Shown here piece by piece: positions 1-7,598 of a stretch of 64,000 nucleotides of DNA. Below the pieces are notes generated by a model, which was not told the origin of the DNA, did no database searches, and was given only the letters and a program-made list of their open reading frames with translations. The position numbers and the translations under genes are program-made. The DNA is from Planctomycetota bacterium (GTDB lineage Bacteria > Planctomycetota > Planctomycetia > Isosphaerales > Isosphaeraceae): contig JAQGHR010000072.1 in NCBI GenBank assembly GCA_028291545.1, positions 1 through 64,000 on the forward strand, written 5' to 3'. Position 1 is the first letter of the stretch. The number at the start of each line of letters is the position of its first letter.

Positions 1-105
1 GCGTCGGCGCGACCGGGCTCGAGCTGTCTTCATCGCGATCCGATTGCCTTGGGTGGAGATCTCGATTCTGGAGTTTGGGTTCAGATTCCCGGTTGGCCGC
101 AGTCC

Positions 106-166
106 GTACTCCACCCCCGGGGACGCGACGGTGAGGCCTCTCCCAGGAATTCCGGGGGCGGAGTAC
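106..166. repeat. Imperfect inverted repeat downstream of the beta-propeller gene
   Basis: Two 15-base arms (106-120 and 152-166) are reverse complements with one mismatch, around a 31-base spacer. It lies about 84 bases beyond the stop of the minus-strand gene ending at 250. It could be that gene's transcript end or a hairpin related to a gene left of the window. No T-run follows on either strand, so a classical intrinsic terminator is not clearly supported. No convincing gene is seen in 1-249; the open frames there have no recognisable domain and run into the real gene on the other strand. Confidence 0.45.
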
Positions 167-249
167 CGACCCCGGCCACCCAGGACGTCTCGGGGAATCT
201 CCGGAATCGAGAACTCTACTCGATCGCCTTGAATTGCAGTTCGCTCGCC

Positions 250-2061
250 TCAGAATGGTGCGCCCGGTGCGACGATTTCCTGAGGCCGGGCACCGTTAAG
301 TTCGAGGACGTTGCGGGCGGCTGGCTCCTCGGGTTGCTCAATCACGGGCTTCTTCAAAGCGTCCAACTTCTGCGAGAGAAACCCGGGCCATCCACTGCGA
401 GGGTCGGACAGCTTGCGTAGCCGAGGTCGAGCGACCGTCTCCACGATCTCATGGGACGGTCCAACGGACGCCTTGGCCAGGTAGTCGATCAACGGCCGCG
501 CGTGATCGAAGTCCCGACGCATCAAGTCGATCTGCGCCCGGACCGAAAGCAAGCGAAGTCGCTGATCGGCGGAATCCGCCCGGGTGAGCAAACTCTCCAC
601 GCTTGCGATCGCAGCCGGATAGTCGCGGGCGAAGTAGGCGAAGGCCAGTCGCAGCTCATCCTTATCAGGGGAGGATGGGCCGACGATCTGTAGCCCCATC
701 CGGGAAAGCCGGCCCAGGCGTAACCAGATCGGATCTCCTGGCTCGAGTTCGCCCGGTGAAGGGAGCAAGCTCGGACGCTCGACGGGGGTCCCGTCAACCA
801 GGGCGGGATCGGGCAGTTGATCGCGGAGGATCAGGAGCATCGTCTCCAGCAGACGCCCGACCCACTCCATCCGCGACGCATCATCGGGAGCGAGCAGGAG
901 GACACGTTCCGAATCGGGGTCGCAGACCGCGGGGGGCGACCAGATCCCACGCTCTCCGACCCGGAAGGCCAGTCCGCGAGAACCGGGACACGCGGCCAGA
1001 GCCGCCAGGATGCCGGACTCGTCGTAGGGATTCAGGCGCTTATGGACCTCCTCGGGCCTGGCCTGATAGGACCAGGTGATCTGCGCCTGGCGCTGATCGG
1101 GCATCGCGGTTGCGTAGAACAGATCGTCTCCGTCGGGGTCGAGCGTGAACCAGGATCCGAGTAATGTGCCCTCGCGGCCGATCGGGTCGTGAACAAGATT
1201 CACCGCCAACTCCGTCTGGCCGTTATCCGCCCGAGATTTCACGAGTTGCAGTTCCGATCGCGTGCCCTTCTGGTCCGGCGAAGGAGACCCCAGCGTGCGG
1301 CGGAGGATCAAGAGGGACTGGCCATCGCGACTCCATACCGGCGCGGGGAGACGATCGGACTCGGGGGCAAAGTCGGTCAACCGCCGTGATTCCTGCCGAA
1401 TATCCAGGAGATACACGCCGCGTTCTCTCCCGGCTTGAACATAGGCCAGTCGCGAGTCGTTGGGAGCCCAGCGCGGATGCAGCGCACCGTCCAGAGACCG
1501 TTCGACACGCCCGTCCGTGGCGCGGAGAAGGAGGAGCCCGGGGGGTTGCAGCTTGGGGGCGGCCAGGATCCGCCCGTCCGGACTCCAGGCAAGCGTCAGG
1601 GTTTGAATCTTGTCGGCCGATGGTTCGGGGCCAGTGACCGGTTCGCGGTGGACCACGCGCTGCCGATCCGGCGAGTCCTGGATCACGGTCTCCCATTGCG
1701 CCGTCGAATCCGAGCCTCGCACCAGCCTGCCGAAAGCCAGGCCCGTGCCGTCGCGACTCCAGCAGGCCGACGTCAGCGGGCCACGCGATTCGGCCAGCAT
1801 GACGGATTCGCCGGTGTCCGGCTTCGTCGCCCAGAGGCGGTACAGCGATGCCGGCCGAGTTGCGTCGAGGACGGCGCGATCGACAACGGCTTCCTTCGCC
1901 TCGACCCGGAACAACCATCCCGGCGTGATCGGAAGACGCACCGGCCGGATTTCCTGGACGTAGGCCAGCCATCGGCCGTCGGGCGACCAGGACACCGGGG
2001 ACGGCGCCCCGGGGAGCACCAGGTTCGCACCCAACAGTCCCAGCCACAAGGCGATAGGCAT
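250..2061 (-). CDS. Secreted TolB/PD40-type beta-propeller protein with C-terminal helical region
   Basis: About 603 residues from the chosen ATG at 2061; an upstream in-frame ATG at 2100 would put 13 polar residues before the signal sequence. A hydrophobic leader (MPIALWLGLLG...) suggests export. At least five repeats of the PD40/WD40-like type W-S-P/R-D-G-x-x-L-A are visible (for example SWSPDGRWLAYVQE, CWSRDGTGLAFGRL, AWSPDGRILAAPKL), as in TolB and DPP-IV-like propellers. The last ~130 residues are helical and TPR-like (FAYFARDYPAAIASVESLL). No catalytic Ser-Asp-His domain follows the propeller, so it is probably a binding or scaffold protein rather than a peptidase. The gene stands alone on the minus strand, divergent from the acyl-assembly locus. 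The exact ligand is unknown. Confidence 0.8.
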   Translation of the reverse strand: MPIALWLGLLGANLVLPGAPSPVSWSPDGRWLAYVQEIRPVRLPITPGWLFRVEAKEAVVDRAVLDATRPASLYRLWATKPDTGESVMLAESRGPLTSACWSRDGTGLAFGRLVRGSDSTAQWETVIQDSPDRQRVVHREPVTGPEPSADKIQTLTLAWSPDGRILAAPKLQPPGLLLLRATDGRVERSLDGALHPRWAPNDSRLAYVQAGRERGVYLLDIRQESRRLTDFAPESDRLPAPVWSRDGQSLLILRRTLGSPSPDQKGTRSELQLVKSRADNGQTELAVNLVHDPIGREGTLLGSWFTLDPDGDDLFYATAMPDQRQAQITWSYQARPEEVHKRLNPYDESGILAALAACPGSRGLAFRVGERGIWSPPAVCDPDSERVLLLAPDDASRMEWVGRLLETMLLILRDQLPDPALVDGTPVERPSLLPSPGELEPGDPIWLRLGRLSRMGLQIVGPSSPDKDELRLAFAYFARDYPAAIASVESLLTRADSADQRLRLLSVRAQIDLMRRDFDHARPLIDYLAKASVGPSHEIVETVARPRLRKLSDPRSGWPGFLSQKLDALKKPVIEQPEEPAARNVLELNGARPQEIVAPGAPF

Positions 2062-2521
2062 CGGTCGCGTCCTCGAACCAGGCGGAACGTCACGAAGCAC
2101 AGTCCGCGAAAGTCGCGGTATCCCCCGCCGATACTGGCCCTCTCAGTATACGTACGGTTGAAGTGGCCGAACATAACGGGCGCGAAATACCGATGATACT
2201 GCCGGGCGCGGTCAATTCCGGGTTTGCCGTGGCGCGGACAATCGGGCGGCAGTAGCTTGACGGAAATGTTAAGATTTTACGATCAGGTCATTTGTTGGGC
2301 CTGCCTCATGCCGTGAGATGGGACGGTTTTCACCTGATCACACGTGGCATGCCCATGTGTTGCCGTAAGAGGACACGGAATGCCTTGCAGCCCGCCGGAT
2401 TGCGTCCTACAATGAGCCGCCCGCCCGCCGGAAGTACGGTTCGGTTTGTGATGGATCGATCGTTCTCTCCCACGCCCGGCCCCGCCGCCTCCGGCCCGGC
2501 CATCGCCCCGCGAGACCTTCC
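2062..2521. other. 460-base divergent intergenic region
   Basis: It separates the minus-strand propeller gene from the plus-strand acyl locus, so both promoters should lie here. On the minus strand a TATACT (complement of 2145-2150) is a plausible -10 for the propeller gene, without a clear -35. On the plus strand TTGACG at 2257-2262 lies in an AT-richer patch (2255-2285) but has no good -10 at the right spacing. No ORF with recognisable features is seen. Confidence 0.4.
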
Positions 2522-3070
2522 ATGCGTTTTGTTTTGATCGACCGCATCCTGGAGCTGACGCCGGGTCACGACATCGTGGCCGTGAAGAATCTGACGCTAG
2601 CCGAGGAATACCTCGCCGATCATTTCCCCGGTTTCCCCGTCATGCCGGGAGTGCTCATGCTCGAGGCCCTCACGCAGGCCGGCGCCTGGTTGATCCGGGA
2701 GACGGAAGATTTCGCGCATAGCGTGATCGTGCTGAAAGCCGCCAAGACCATCAAATACGGTAGCTTCGTCGAGCCCGGCCGCCAGTTGCAGATCCGCGCC
2801 CAGATCGTGGAGCATGGGCCGTCCGAAACGTCCTTCAAGGGCGAAGGTGTGATCGACGATCAGGTCATGGTCAAGGGGCGGTTCACCCTGACTCGCTACA
2901 ATCTCCGCGAAAAGAACCCGACCCTGGTGGGGACCGACGCGTCGATTGTTGCCGGGCTCCGCGACTTGTATGCTACGCTTCGCAAGGGGTCCGTCGGGGC
3001 GCGTGCGATGGTGCGGATCGCGGGATCGGGGCCGAAGTCGCTGGCCCTGTCCTCGGGTCCTCCCACGTGA
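2522..3070 (+). CDS. FabZ/FabA-like 3-hydroxyacyl-ACP dehydratase (hotdog fold), copy 1
   Basis: 182 residues. The FabZ active-site stretch is intact: H34 in DHFPGFPVMPG and E48 in LMLEALTQAG, the His/Glu pair that dehydrates 3-hydroxyacyl-ACP to trans-2-enoyl-ACP. The first ~150 residues form the hotdog domain; the last ~30 (after about residue 150) are not typical and look unstructured. It opens the plus-strand run with ACP, a second dehydratase and two ketosynthases, so a role in a dedicated acyl-chain assembly line is likely rather than housekeeping fatty-acid synthesis. It shares VKNLTLAEE at residues 21-29 with the copy at 3943, so the two probably arose by duplication. Cytoplasmic. Family assignment is firm; substrate chain length is unknown. 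Confidence 0.88.
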   Translation: MRFVLIDRILELTPGHDIVAVKNLTLAEEYLADHFPGFPVMPGVLMLEALTQAGAWLIRETEDFAHSVIVLKAAKTIKYGSFVEPGRQLQIRAQIVEHGPSETSFKGEGVIDDQVMVKGRFTLTRYNLREKNPTLVGTDASIVAGLRDLYATLRKGSVGARAMVRIAGSGPKSLALSSGPPT

Positions 3071-3396
3071 TCAGAGCCCAGAATCCGCCGGCTCGGCACT
3101 CCAGTCTTGACCCCGACTCGGCCGATGATGTTGCAAGATCGGCCGAATTCTAGCAAGATATCCGGGTCGCCCCGGTCGGACCACGCGAGGTGTGCCTCTG
3201 AACCTCCGGTAACTCCGCCCGCGCGACTCCCTCCGAGATCGACCCGCCGAGACATTCCGGGGCTCGACCGGCCGACATCAGGACGCCGGTCCGGTCGCCG
3301 TCACCGCGAATCGTCACGAATCGACTCCCCCAGAGCATTGGTCCTCCCCGCTGTGGGATGGGATTGGCTCCCCGCTCCGCTCTTTCCGAGGATGCT
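3071..3396. other. 326-base gap between dehydratase 1 and the ACP gene
   Basis: No gene is supported here. An 8-base palindromic word, TCGGCCGA, occurs at 3118-3125 and 3139-3146 and could pair into a hairpin with a 13-base loop followed by a short AT-rich stretch. That may attenuate or end transcription after the first dehydratase, or sit in the leader of the ACP gene. The gap is long for genes otherwise packed on one strand. Confidence 0.35.
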
Positions 3397-3780
3397 ATGC
3401 CGACGCAAGACGAGATTTACGAGAAGGTCCAATCCACCTTGGTCGACGCGCTTGGGGTTGATGAGGAGGACGTTACGCGCGACGCCACCCTCTTCACGGA
3501 CCTGGGCGCCGAGTCCATCGACTTGTTGGACATCGTGTTCCGCCTTGAACGGAACTTTGGAATCAAGATTCCCCGCGGCGAATTGTTCCCGGAAAATGTC
3601 TCGGACCCGGACATGGTCGAAGGGGGGAAGATGACCGCCAAGGGCCTGGCCGAGCTCAAGGGACGGATGCCCTACGCCGACCTGACCGAGTTTTCCGCCA
3701 ACCCCGAAGTGGACAAGTTGTTCGACCTCTACACGGTCGACATGCTCGTCCAGTACGTCTCGAACAAGCTCGGCGCCTGA
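3397..3780 (+). CDS. Acyl carrier protein with internal insertion
   Basis: 127 residues from the ATG at 3397; an in-frame start 39 bases earlier gives a non-ACP leader. The phosphopantetheine site is clear: S40 in LGAESIDLLDIVF, variant of the usual DSL, with the flanking helix II pattern and the later FGIKIP motif. A normal ACP is about 80 residues. Here roughly 40 extra residues (about 66-103, including a stretch around MTAKGLAELKGRMPY) separate helix II from the last helix, which is recognisable as LYTVDMLVQYV and matches the TVGDAIDYI region of ordinary ACPs. It sits between two dehydratase genes and upstream of paired ketosynthases, so it is very probably the dedicated carrier of this locus and would need a phosphopantetheinyl transferase encoded elsewhere. 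Confidence 0.88.
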   Translation: MPTQDEIYEKVQSTLVDALGVDEEDVTRDATLFTDLGAESIDLLDIVFRLERNFGIKIPRGELFPENVSDPDMVEGGKMTAKGLAELKGRMPYADLTEFSANPEVDKLFDLYTVDMLVQYVSNKLGA

Positions 3781-3942
3781 GCCGATCGAGCCGTTCCGGA
3801 TGGTTGCATCCGACCTCGACGTCATCCCGCCCCGGCGCCGATAACTGGCTCTCGGCAATCACCCGACTCACGGGATTGCCGATGCCAGGACCGGCCGGGA
3901 GGGGAATCAGAGGGCCATCTCGTCTCGCGCGGATTCCTTATC

Positions 3943-4485
3943 ATGCGATGGATCTGGATCGACAAATTCCTGGAGTTCCGCAGCGGCCAGTTTGCCCGCG
4001 CCGTGAAGAATCTGACCCTTGCGGAGGAGCATCTCCACGATCATCTGCCGGGCTACCCCATCATGCCTGCCTCGTTGATCATCGAGGGCCTGGCACAGAC
4101 CGGGGGCATCCTGGTTGGCGAAGCGGGGGGCTTCGCCGAGAAGGTCGTGCTCGCGAAGATCCCCCGAGCCGAGTTCTTCGGCGTCGCGTGCGCCGGCGAC
4201 CAGCTCATCTACGAGGTGACGCTGACCGATCTGCGGGCCGAAGGGGCGGTCGTCGACGCCAAGGTCTTTCTTAACGGCGAGGTGCTCGCGGAAGTCGAGA
4301 TCGTCTTCGCCCACCTCGATAACTCTCGATCGAACCAAATCTTCGGGCCGAAGAATTTTGTCTTCACCCAGCAACTTCTCGGCGTTTTGGACCTGGCGCG
4401 GGCTCAGGAACGGGCCAAGCAGATCGACGCCGCGAAGACGCCGCCATCCTCCACGACACAGGCCAACGGTACAGCCGAGGAGTGA
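3943..4485 (+). CDS. FabZ-like dehydratase, copy 2 (altered motif)
   Basis: 180 residues, hotdog fold. H34 (DHLPGYPIMPA) and E48 (LIIEGLAQTGG) occupy the same positions as in copy 1, but the usual PG before the central helix is PA here. Residues 21-29 (VKNLTLAEE) are identical to copy 1. The C-terminal ~40 residues are a polar tail rich in Ala, Thr and Ser. Two diverged dehydratases in one locus suggest a heterodimer or two chain-length or isomer specificities, as in polyene-type pathways; this is inference. It follows the ACP gene by 162 bases on the same strand. Confidence 0.85.
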   Translation: MRWIWIDKFLEFRSGQFARAVKNLTLAEEHLHDHLPGYPIMPASLIIEGLAQTGGILVGEAGGFAEKVVLAKIPRAEFFGVACAGDQLIYEVTLTDLRAEGAVVDAKVFLNGEVLAEVEIVFAHLDNSRSNQIFGPKNFVFTQQLLGVLDLARAQERAKQIDAAKTPPSSTTQANGTAEE

Positions 4486-4501
4486 GGAAGACGTCGATAC
4501 G

Positions 4502-4550
4502 GTAGGGTGGGCCCGGCCCATCCCGATGGAATGGCCCTGGCCCATCCTAC
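4502..4550. repeat. Hairpin element of GTAGGRTGGG type, copy 1
   Basis: Arms at 4502-4513 and 4539-4550 are reverse complements with one mismatch, around a 25-base loop. The left arm begins GTAGGGTGGGCC; the same core (GTAGGATGGG) occurs at 30233-30242 in a second hairpin-bearing gap. It lies in the 87-base spacer between dehydratase 2 and the first ketosynthase, just upstream of the chosen ketosynthase start. It looks like a dispersed intergenic element rather than a gene-specific regulator, though it could affect read-through. Confidence 0.5.
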
Positions 4551-4572
4551 TTACTCCGTCCCCAGCGAGCCC

Positions 4573-5934
4573 ATGCGGAACGACGAACGGCGGGTAGTCA
4601 TCACGGGACTCGGACTGATCTGCCCCCTGGGGATCGGCCTGGAGGACTGCAGGCACGCGTTCGCCACCGGCCGAGGGGCGATCGGAAAGCTCAAGAGTTT
4701 CCCGGTCGCGGGCCTTCCGAACGACCTCGGAGCCGAAGTGCCGCCATTCGACGCCAAGTCCCTTGCGGTACCCCGGCACAAGAAGCCACTCGCCAAGAGC
4801 CTTCGGGTCATGGCCCGGGATATCCAGCTCGCGGTTGCGGCGGCGGAGCTGGCGTTCGCCGACGCGGGCCTGGCGGACGGAGGCATCGATCCGACTCGAA
4901 TCGGAGTCGATCTCGGTGCCGGCCTGATCTCCACGGAACTCGATGAGCTGGCGCCGGCGATCAACAGAGCGAGTCGATCGGATGGGAGCTTTGACTACGG
5001 CATCTATGGCCGCGAGGGTATCCCCGAGATTCCGCCGCTCTGGCTCCTGAAATATCTGCCCAACATGCCGGCCTGCCACATCTCGATCCTCTGGGATTGC
5101 CAGGGGCCGAGCAACTCCATCACTCAGGCCGAGGCCGCGAGCCTGGTGGCCATCGGCGAGGCCTGCCGGATCATCGCCCGCGGACGTGCCGACCTGATGG
5201 TGACCGGCGGGGCGGACTCCAAGATCCACCCGCTCTCGCTGGTCCGGATGAGCCTTCTGGGCCAGATGTCCCGCTGGGAAGGCGAGCCGTCGGGAGCCTG
5301 TCGTCCCTTCGATGTTCGTCGCGATGGCTGGGTTCCCGGCGAGGGCGCGGGCATCCTGATCGTCGAGGAGCGTGAGCACGCGCTCAAACGGGGTGCGCGA
5401 ATCTACGCCGAGATCCTCGGTTTCGGTTCCGCCTGCGATGCGAAGCGCGAGGGCGGGATCGACGATCGGGGGACCGGCACGGAGCTTGCTCTCCGGGCCG
5501 CTCTGAAAGATGCCGGGCTGGAGCCCGGAGCGGTCGGCCATGTGAATGCCCATGGGGCGGCCACGATCGCTGCGGATGCGGCCGAAGCCAAGGCGCTCGA
5601 TCGCGTCTTCGGCAAGCACGTCCCGATCACGGCGATGAAGGGCTATTTCGGCAACCTGGTCTCCGGCACGGGCGCGGTCGAGTTGATTGGCAGTCTCCTC
5701 GGCGTAAATCACGGATTCATCCCACCGATCGTCAACTGCGACGAGCCGGCGTTCGACCTGGACTTCGTCCGCGGCGCGGCCCGCCCAACGACCAACCCGA
5801 TCTTCGCGACCACGAACCTGACCCGCCACGGCCAGGCGGCGGCTCTGGTCGTCCGAGGAAATGCGGGGGAGACCTCGGGCCCCGTTGCGGTCGCGGATGC
5901 CGAGGAGATCGCACAATTGGCGGCGAAGCGATGA
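4573..5934 (+). CDS. Ketosynthase-like protein lacking the catalytic Cys (chain-length-factor-like)
   Basis: 453 residues from the ATG at 4573 (a start at 4507 would run through the hairpin element). The thiolase-fold KAS II layout is clear from RRVVITGLGLICPLG at the N-terminus onward. Aligned by eye to the intact neighbour at 6014, the nucleophile position in GPxxxxTACA reads ITQAEA, so Cys is replaced by Glu (E187, codon 5131-5133). The first His is kept (VNAHG, H327), the Lys is kept (K356), the second His is Asn (FGN, N361), and the C-terminal FGFGG loop is replaced by LTRHGQ. These changes rule out ordinary condensation. In type II polyketide synthases the non-condensing partner (KS-beta/CLF) typically has Gln at this site; Glu is unusual. 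It probably pairs with the downstream ketosynthase to form a heterodimer that sets chain length or decarboxylates malonyl-ACP. Confidence 0.88.
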   Translation: MRNDERRVVITGLGLICPLGIGLEDCRHAFATGRGAIGKLKSFPVAGLPNDLGAEVPPFDAKSLAVPRHKKPLAKSLRVMARDIQLAVAAAELAFADAGLADGGIDPTRIGVDLGAGLISTELDELAPAINRASRSDGSFDYGIYGREGIPEIPPLWLLKYLPNMPACHISILWDCQGPSNSITQAEAASLVAIGEACRIIARGRADLMVTGGADSKIHPLSLVRMSLLGQMSRWEGEPSGACRPFDVRRDGWVPGEGAGILIVEEREHALKRGARIYAEILGFGSACDAKREGGIDDRGTGTELALRAALKDAGLEPGAVGHVNAHGAATIAADAAEAKALDRVFGKHVPITAMKGYFGNLVSGTGAVELIGSLLGVNHGFIPPIVNCDEPAFDLDFVRGAARPTTNPIFATTNLTRHGQAAALVVRGNAGETSGPVAVADAEEIAQLAAKR

Positions 5935-6013
5935 TCGTTGGGCGTAACCCCTCGGCCGTCTTGGCCGTGATCGATGGCGGCGCGCGGACCGCAGCCTAAC
6001 AAGGATTTTCATC

Positions 6014-7303
6014 ATGCAGCGTCGAGTCGTCGTGACAGGAATGGGGATGGTCACGCCACTCGGGCGCGACCTGGAATCGACCTGGAAATCGCTCCGGGAA
6101 TCGCGCTCGGGCGTCGGTCCGATCACGCTCTTCAACGCGGCGAGCTTCCCCACCAAGATCGCCGCCGAGGTCAAGAACTTCGATCTGGCCGAGTACATCG
6201 GGGCCGACGCGGATCGTTGGCAGGACCATTGCCGTAACACGCTCTTCGCGATCGCCGCCGCCACCATGGCCGTGAAAGCATCGGGCCTCCTGGACCTCAA
6301 GTCGCTCGATCCATCGAGGTTCGGTGTCTATCTCGGGTCCGGAGAAGGGCAGCAGGACTTCGAGCGATTCGTGAGCCTCGTCCACAAGACGAATGAGGGC
6401 GGCAAGGTCAACACCGCCGAGTTCACGCGCGAAGGGCTCAGGAGTCTTCATCCGACCCAGGAAGCCGAGCAGGAACCGGGCACGCCGGCCGGGCACCTCG
6501 CCGCGCTCTTTGGTGCGAGAGGCCCGAATGCCAATTGCCTGACCGCCTGCGCCGCGAGCGCCCAGGCCCTGGGCGAGGCGACCGACCTGGTTCGCCGGGG
6601 AGACGCCGATGTCATGCTCTCCGGCGGCACCCACAGCATGATCCACCCGTTTGGCGTGACGGGCTTCAACCTGCTCACCGCCCTCTCCACCCGCAACGAC
6701 GAGCCCCACCGCGCGAGTCGCCCCTTCGATCGCGATCGAGACGGCTTCATCCTCGGCGAAGGTGCCGGGATGCTCGTCATCGAAGAATACGAGCACGCTC
6801 GCCGTCGCGGCGCGACGATCCACGGTGAGATCGCCGGTTACGGCTCCACGGCCGACGCGTTCCGTCTCACCGATACTCACGACGAGGGCCGAGGCGCGAT
6901 CGCCGCCATTCGCGAGGCCATGGCCCAGGCGCGGGTCAACCCCGGCGACATCGACTACATCAACGCCCACGGCACCAGTACCTCGGTGAACGATTCCGTG
7001 GAGACCCTCGCCATCAAGCGATCTCTCGGCCCGGCCGCCTACCAGGTCGCGATCTCCAGCACCAAGAGCATGATGGGCCACCTGATCGCCGCCGGAGGTG
7101 CGGTCGAGGCGATTATCTGCCTGCTGGCCATGCGCGACGGTGTGGTGCCCCCGACGGTCAACCTCGATAATCCCGACGCGGATTGCGACCTCGACTACAT
7201 TCCTCACGTCTCCCGTGAGAAGTCCGTCCATGTGGCCTCGTCCAATAGCTTCGGGTTCGGCGGGCAGAATGTCACCCTGATCCTCAAACGGCTTGCCGGA
7301 TGA
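6014..7303 (+). CDS. 3-oxoacyl-ACP synthase, KAS II/FabF type, intact active site
   Basis: 429 residues, normal for FabF. The catalytic triad is complete: C179 in CLTACAAS, H319 in INAHGTST and H356 in KSMMGHLIAAGG, with K351 and the C-terminal SNSFGFGGQN gate loop. It would condense malonyl-ACP with an acyl chain on the enzyme. It starts 79 bases after the Cys-less homologue, with the same strand and size class, which matches a KS-alpha/KS-beta pair. Compared with housekeeping FabF it has an extra segment at about 125-160 (NEGGKVNTAEF...QEAEQEPG). An imperfect hairpin just downstream may end this transcript. Primary FabF cannot be excluded but the context argues for a specialised enzyme. Confidence 0.92.
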   Translation: MQRRVVVTGMGMVTPLGRDLESTWKSLRESRSGVGPITLFNAASFPTKIAAEVKNFDLAEYIGADADRWQDHCRNTLFAIAAATMAVKASGLLDLKSLDPSRFGVYLGSGEGQQDFERFVSLVHKTNEGGKVNTAEFTREGLRSLHPTQEAEQEPGTPAGHLAALFGARGPNANCLTACAASAQALGEATDLVRRGDADVMLSGGTHSMIHPFGVTGFNLLTALSTRNDEPHRASRPFDRDRDGFILGEGAGMLVIEEYEHARRRGATIHGEIAGYGSTADAFRLTDTHDEGRGAIAAIREAMAQARVNPGDIDYINAHGTSTSVNDSVETLAIKRSLGPAAYQVAISSTKSMMGHLIAAGGAVEAIICLLAMRDGVVPPTVNLDNPDADCDLDYIPHVSREKSVHVASSNSFGFGGQNVTLILKRLAG

Positions 7304-7330
7304 CCTGTTTTCACGGCCGCACGCGGCTCG

Positions 7331-7366
7331 CGATTCTCTCGGTTCGATTGAGAACCCGAGAAATCG
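7331..7366 (+). terminator. Possible terminator after the ketosynthase pair
   Basis: A bulged stem: TCTCGGTTC (7337-7345) faces GAACCCGAGA (7352-7361), and pairing can extend outward through CGATT/AATCG. It lies 27 bases after the ketosynthase stop. There is no real T-run, so it is a weak candidate. Confidence 0.35.
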
Positions 7367-7477
7367 AACATGCGACCCGGGCCCGGCGCGGTCGATGCCG
7401 GAGCAAATCCGGACGCGGCTCTTGACGTAATGAGTGCTGCGCGGAATCCTCATGATTGCGAGAACCATCACGCGTGG

Positions 7478-7506
7478 TTGCTTGTCTCGGGATCTCACGT
7501 TATAAA
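7478..7506 (+). promoter_or_regulatory. Putative sigma70-like promoter for the hydrolase/GH3 genes
   Basis: TTGCTT (7478-7483), a 17-base spacer and TATAAA (7501-7506) in an AT-richer patch about 92 bases before the GTG start at 7599. The -10 matches 5 of 6 and the -35 matches 3 of 6. Together with the hairpin at 7331 it suggests that the hydrolase and following genes form their own transcript. Confidence 0.4.
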
Positions 7507-7598
7507 TCTGAACGTGCGGCGAATTCGAGCCGATGCTAGTCTGCTAGGGCGGTATCCCTCTTCCTAGATCGGGCCGCGAAGCACCCTGGAGTCGAGAC

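Noticed and set aside
3907-6300. 797-residue open frame on the minus strand across the dehydratase and ketosynthase genes
   Set aside because: It is the complement of clear enzyme genes with intact motifs; the translated product is basic and lacks domains, a common artefact in GC-rich DNA.
5996-7498. 500-residue minus-strand open frame over the intact ketosynthase
   Set aside because: Shadow of the FabF-type gene; no recognisable motif and no ribosome site.
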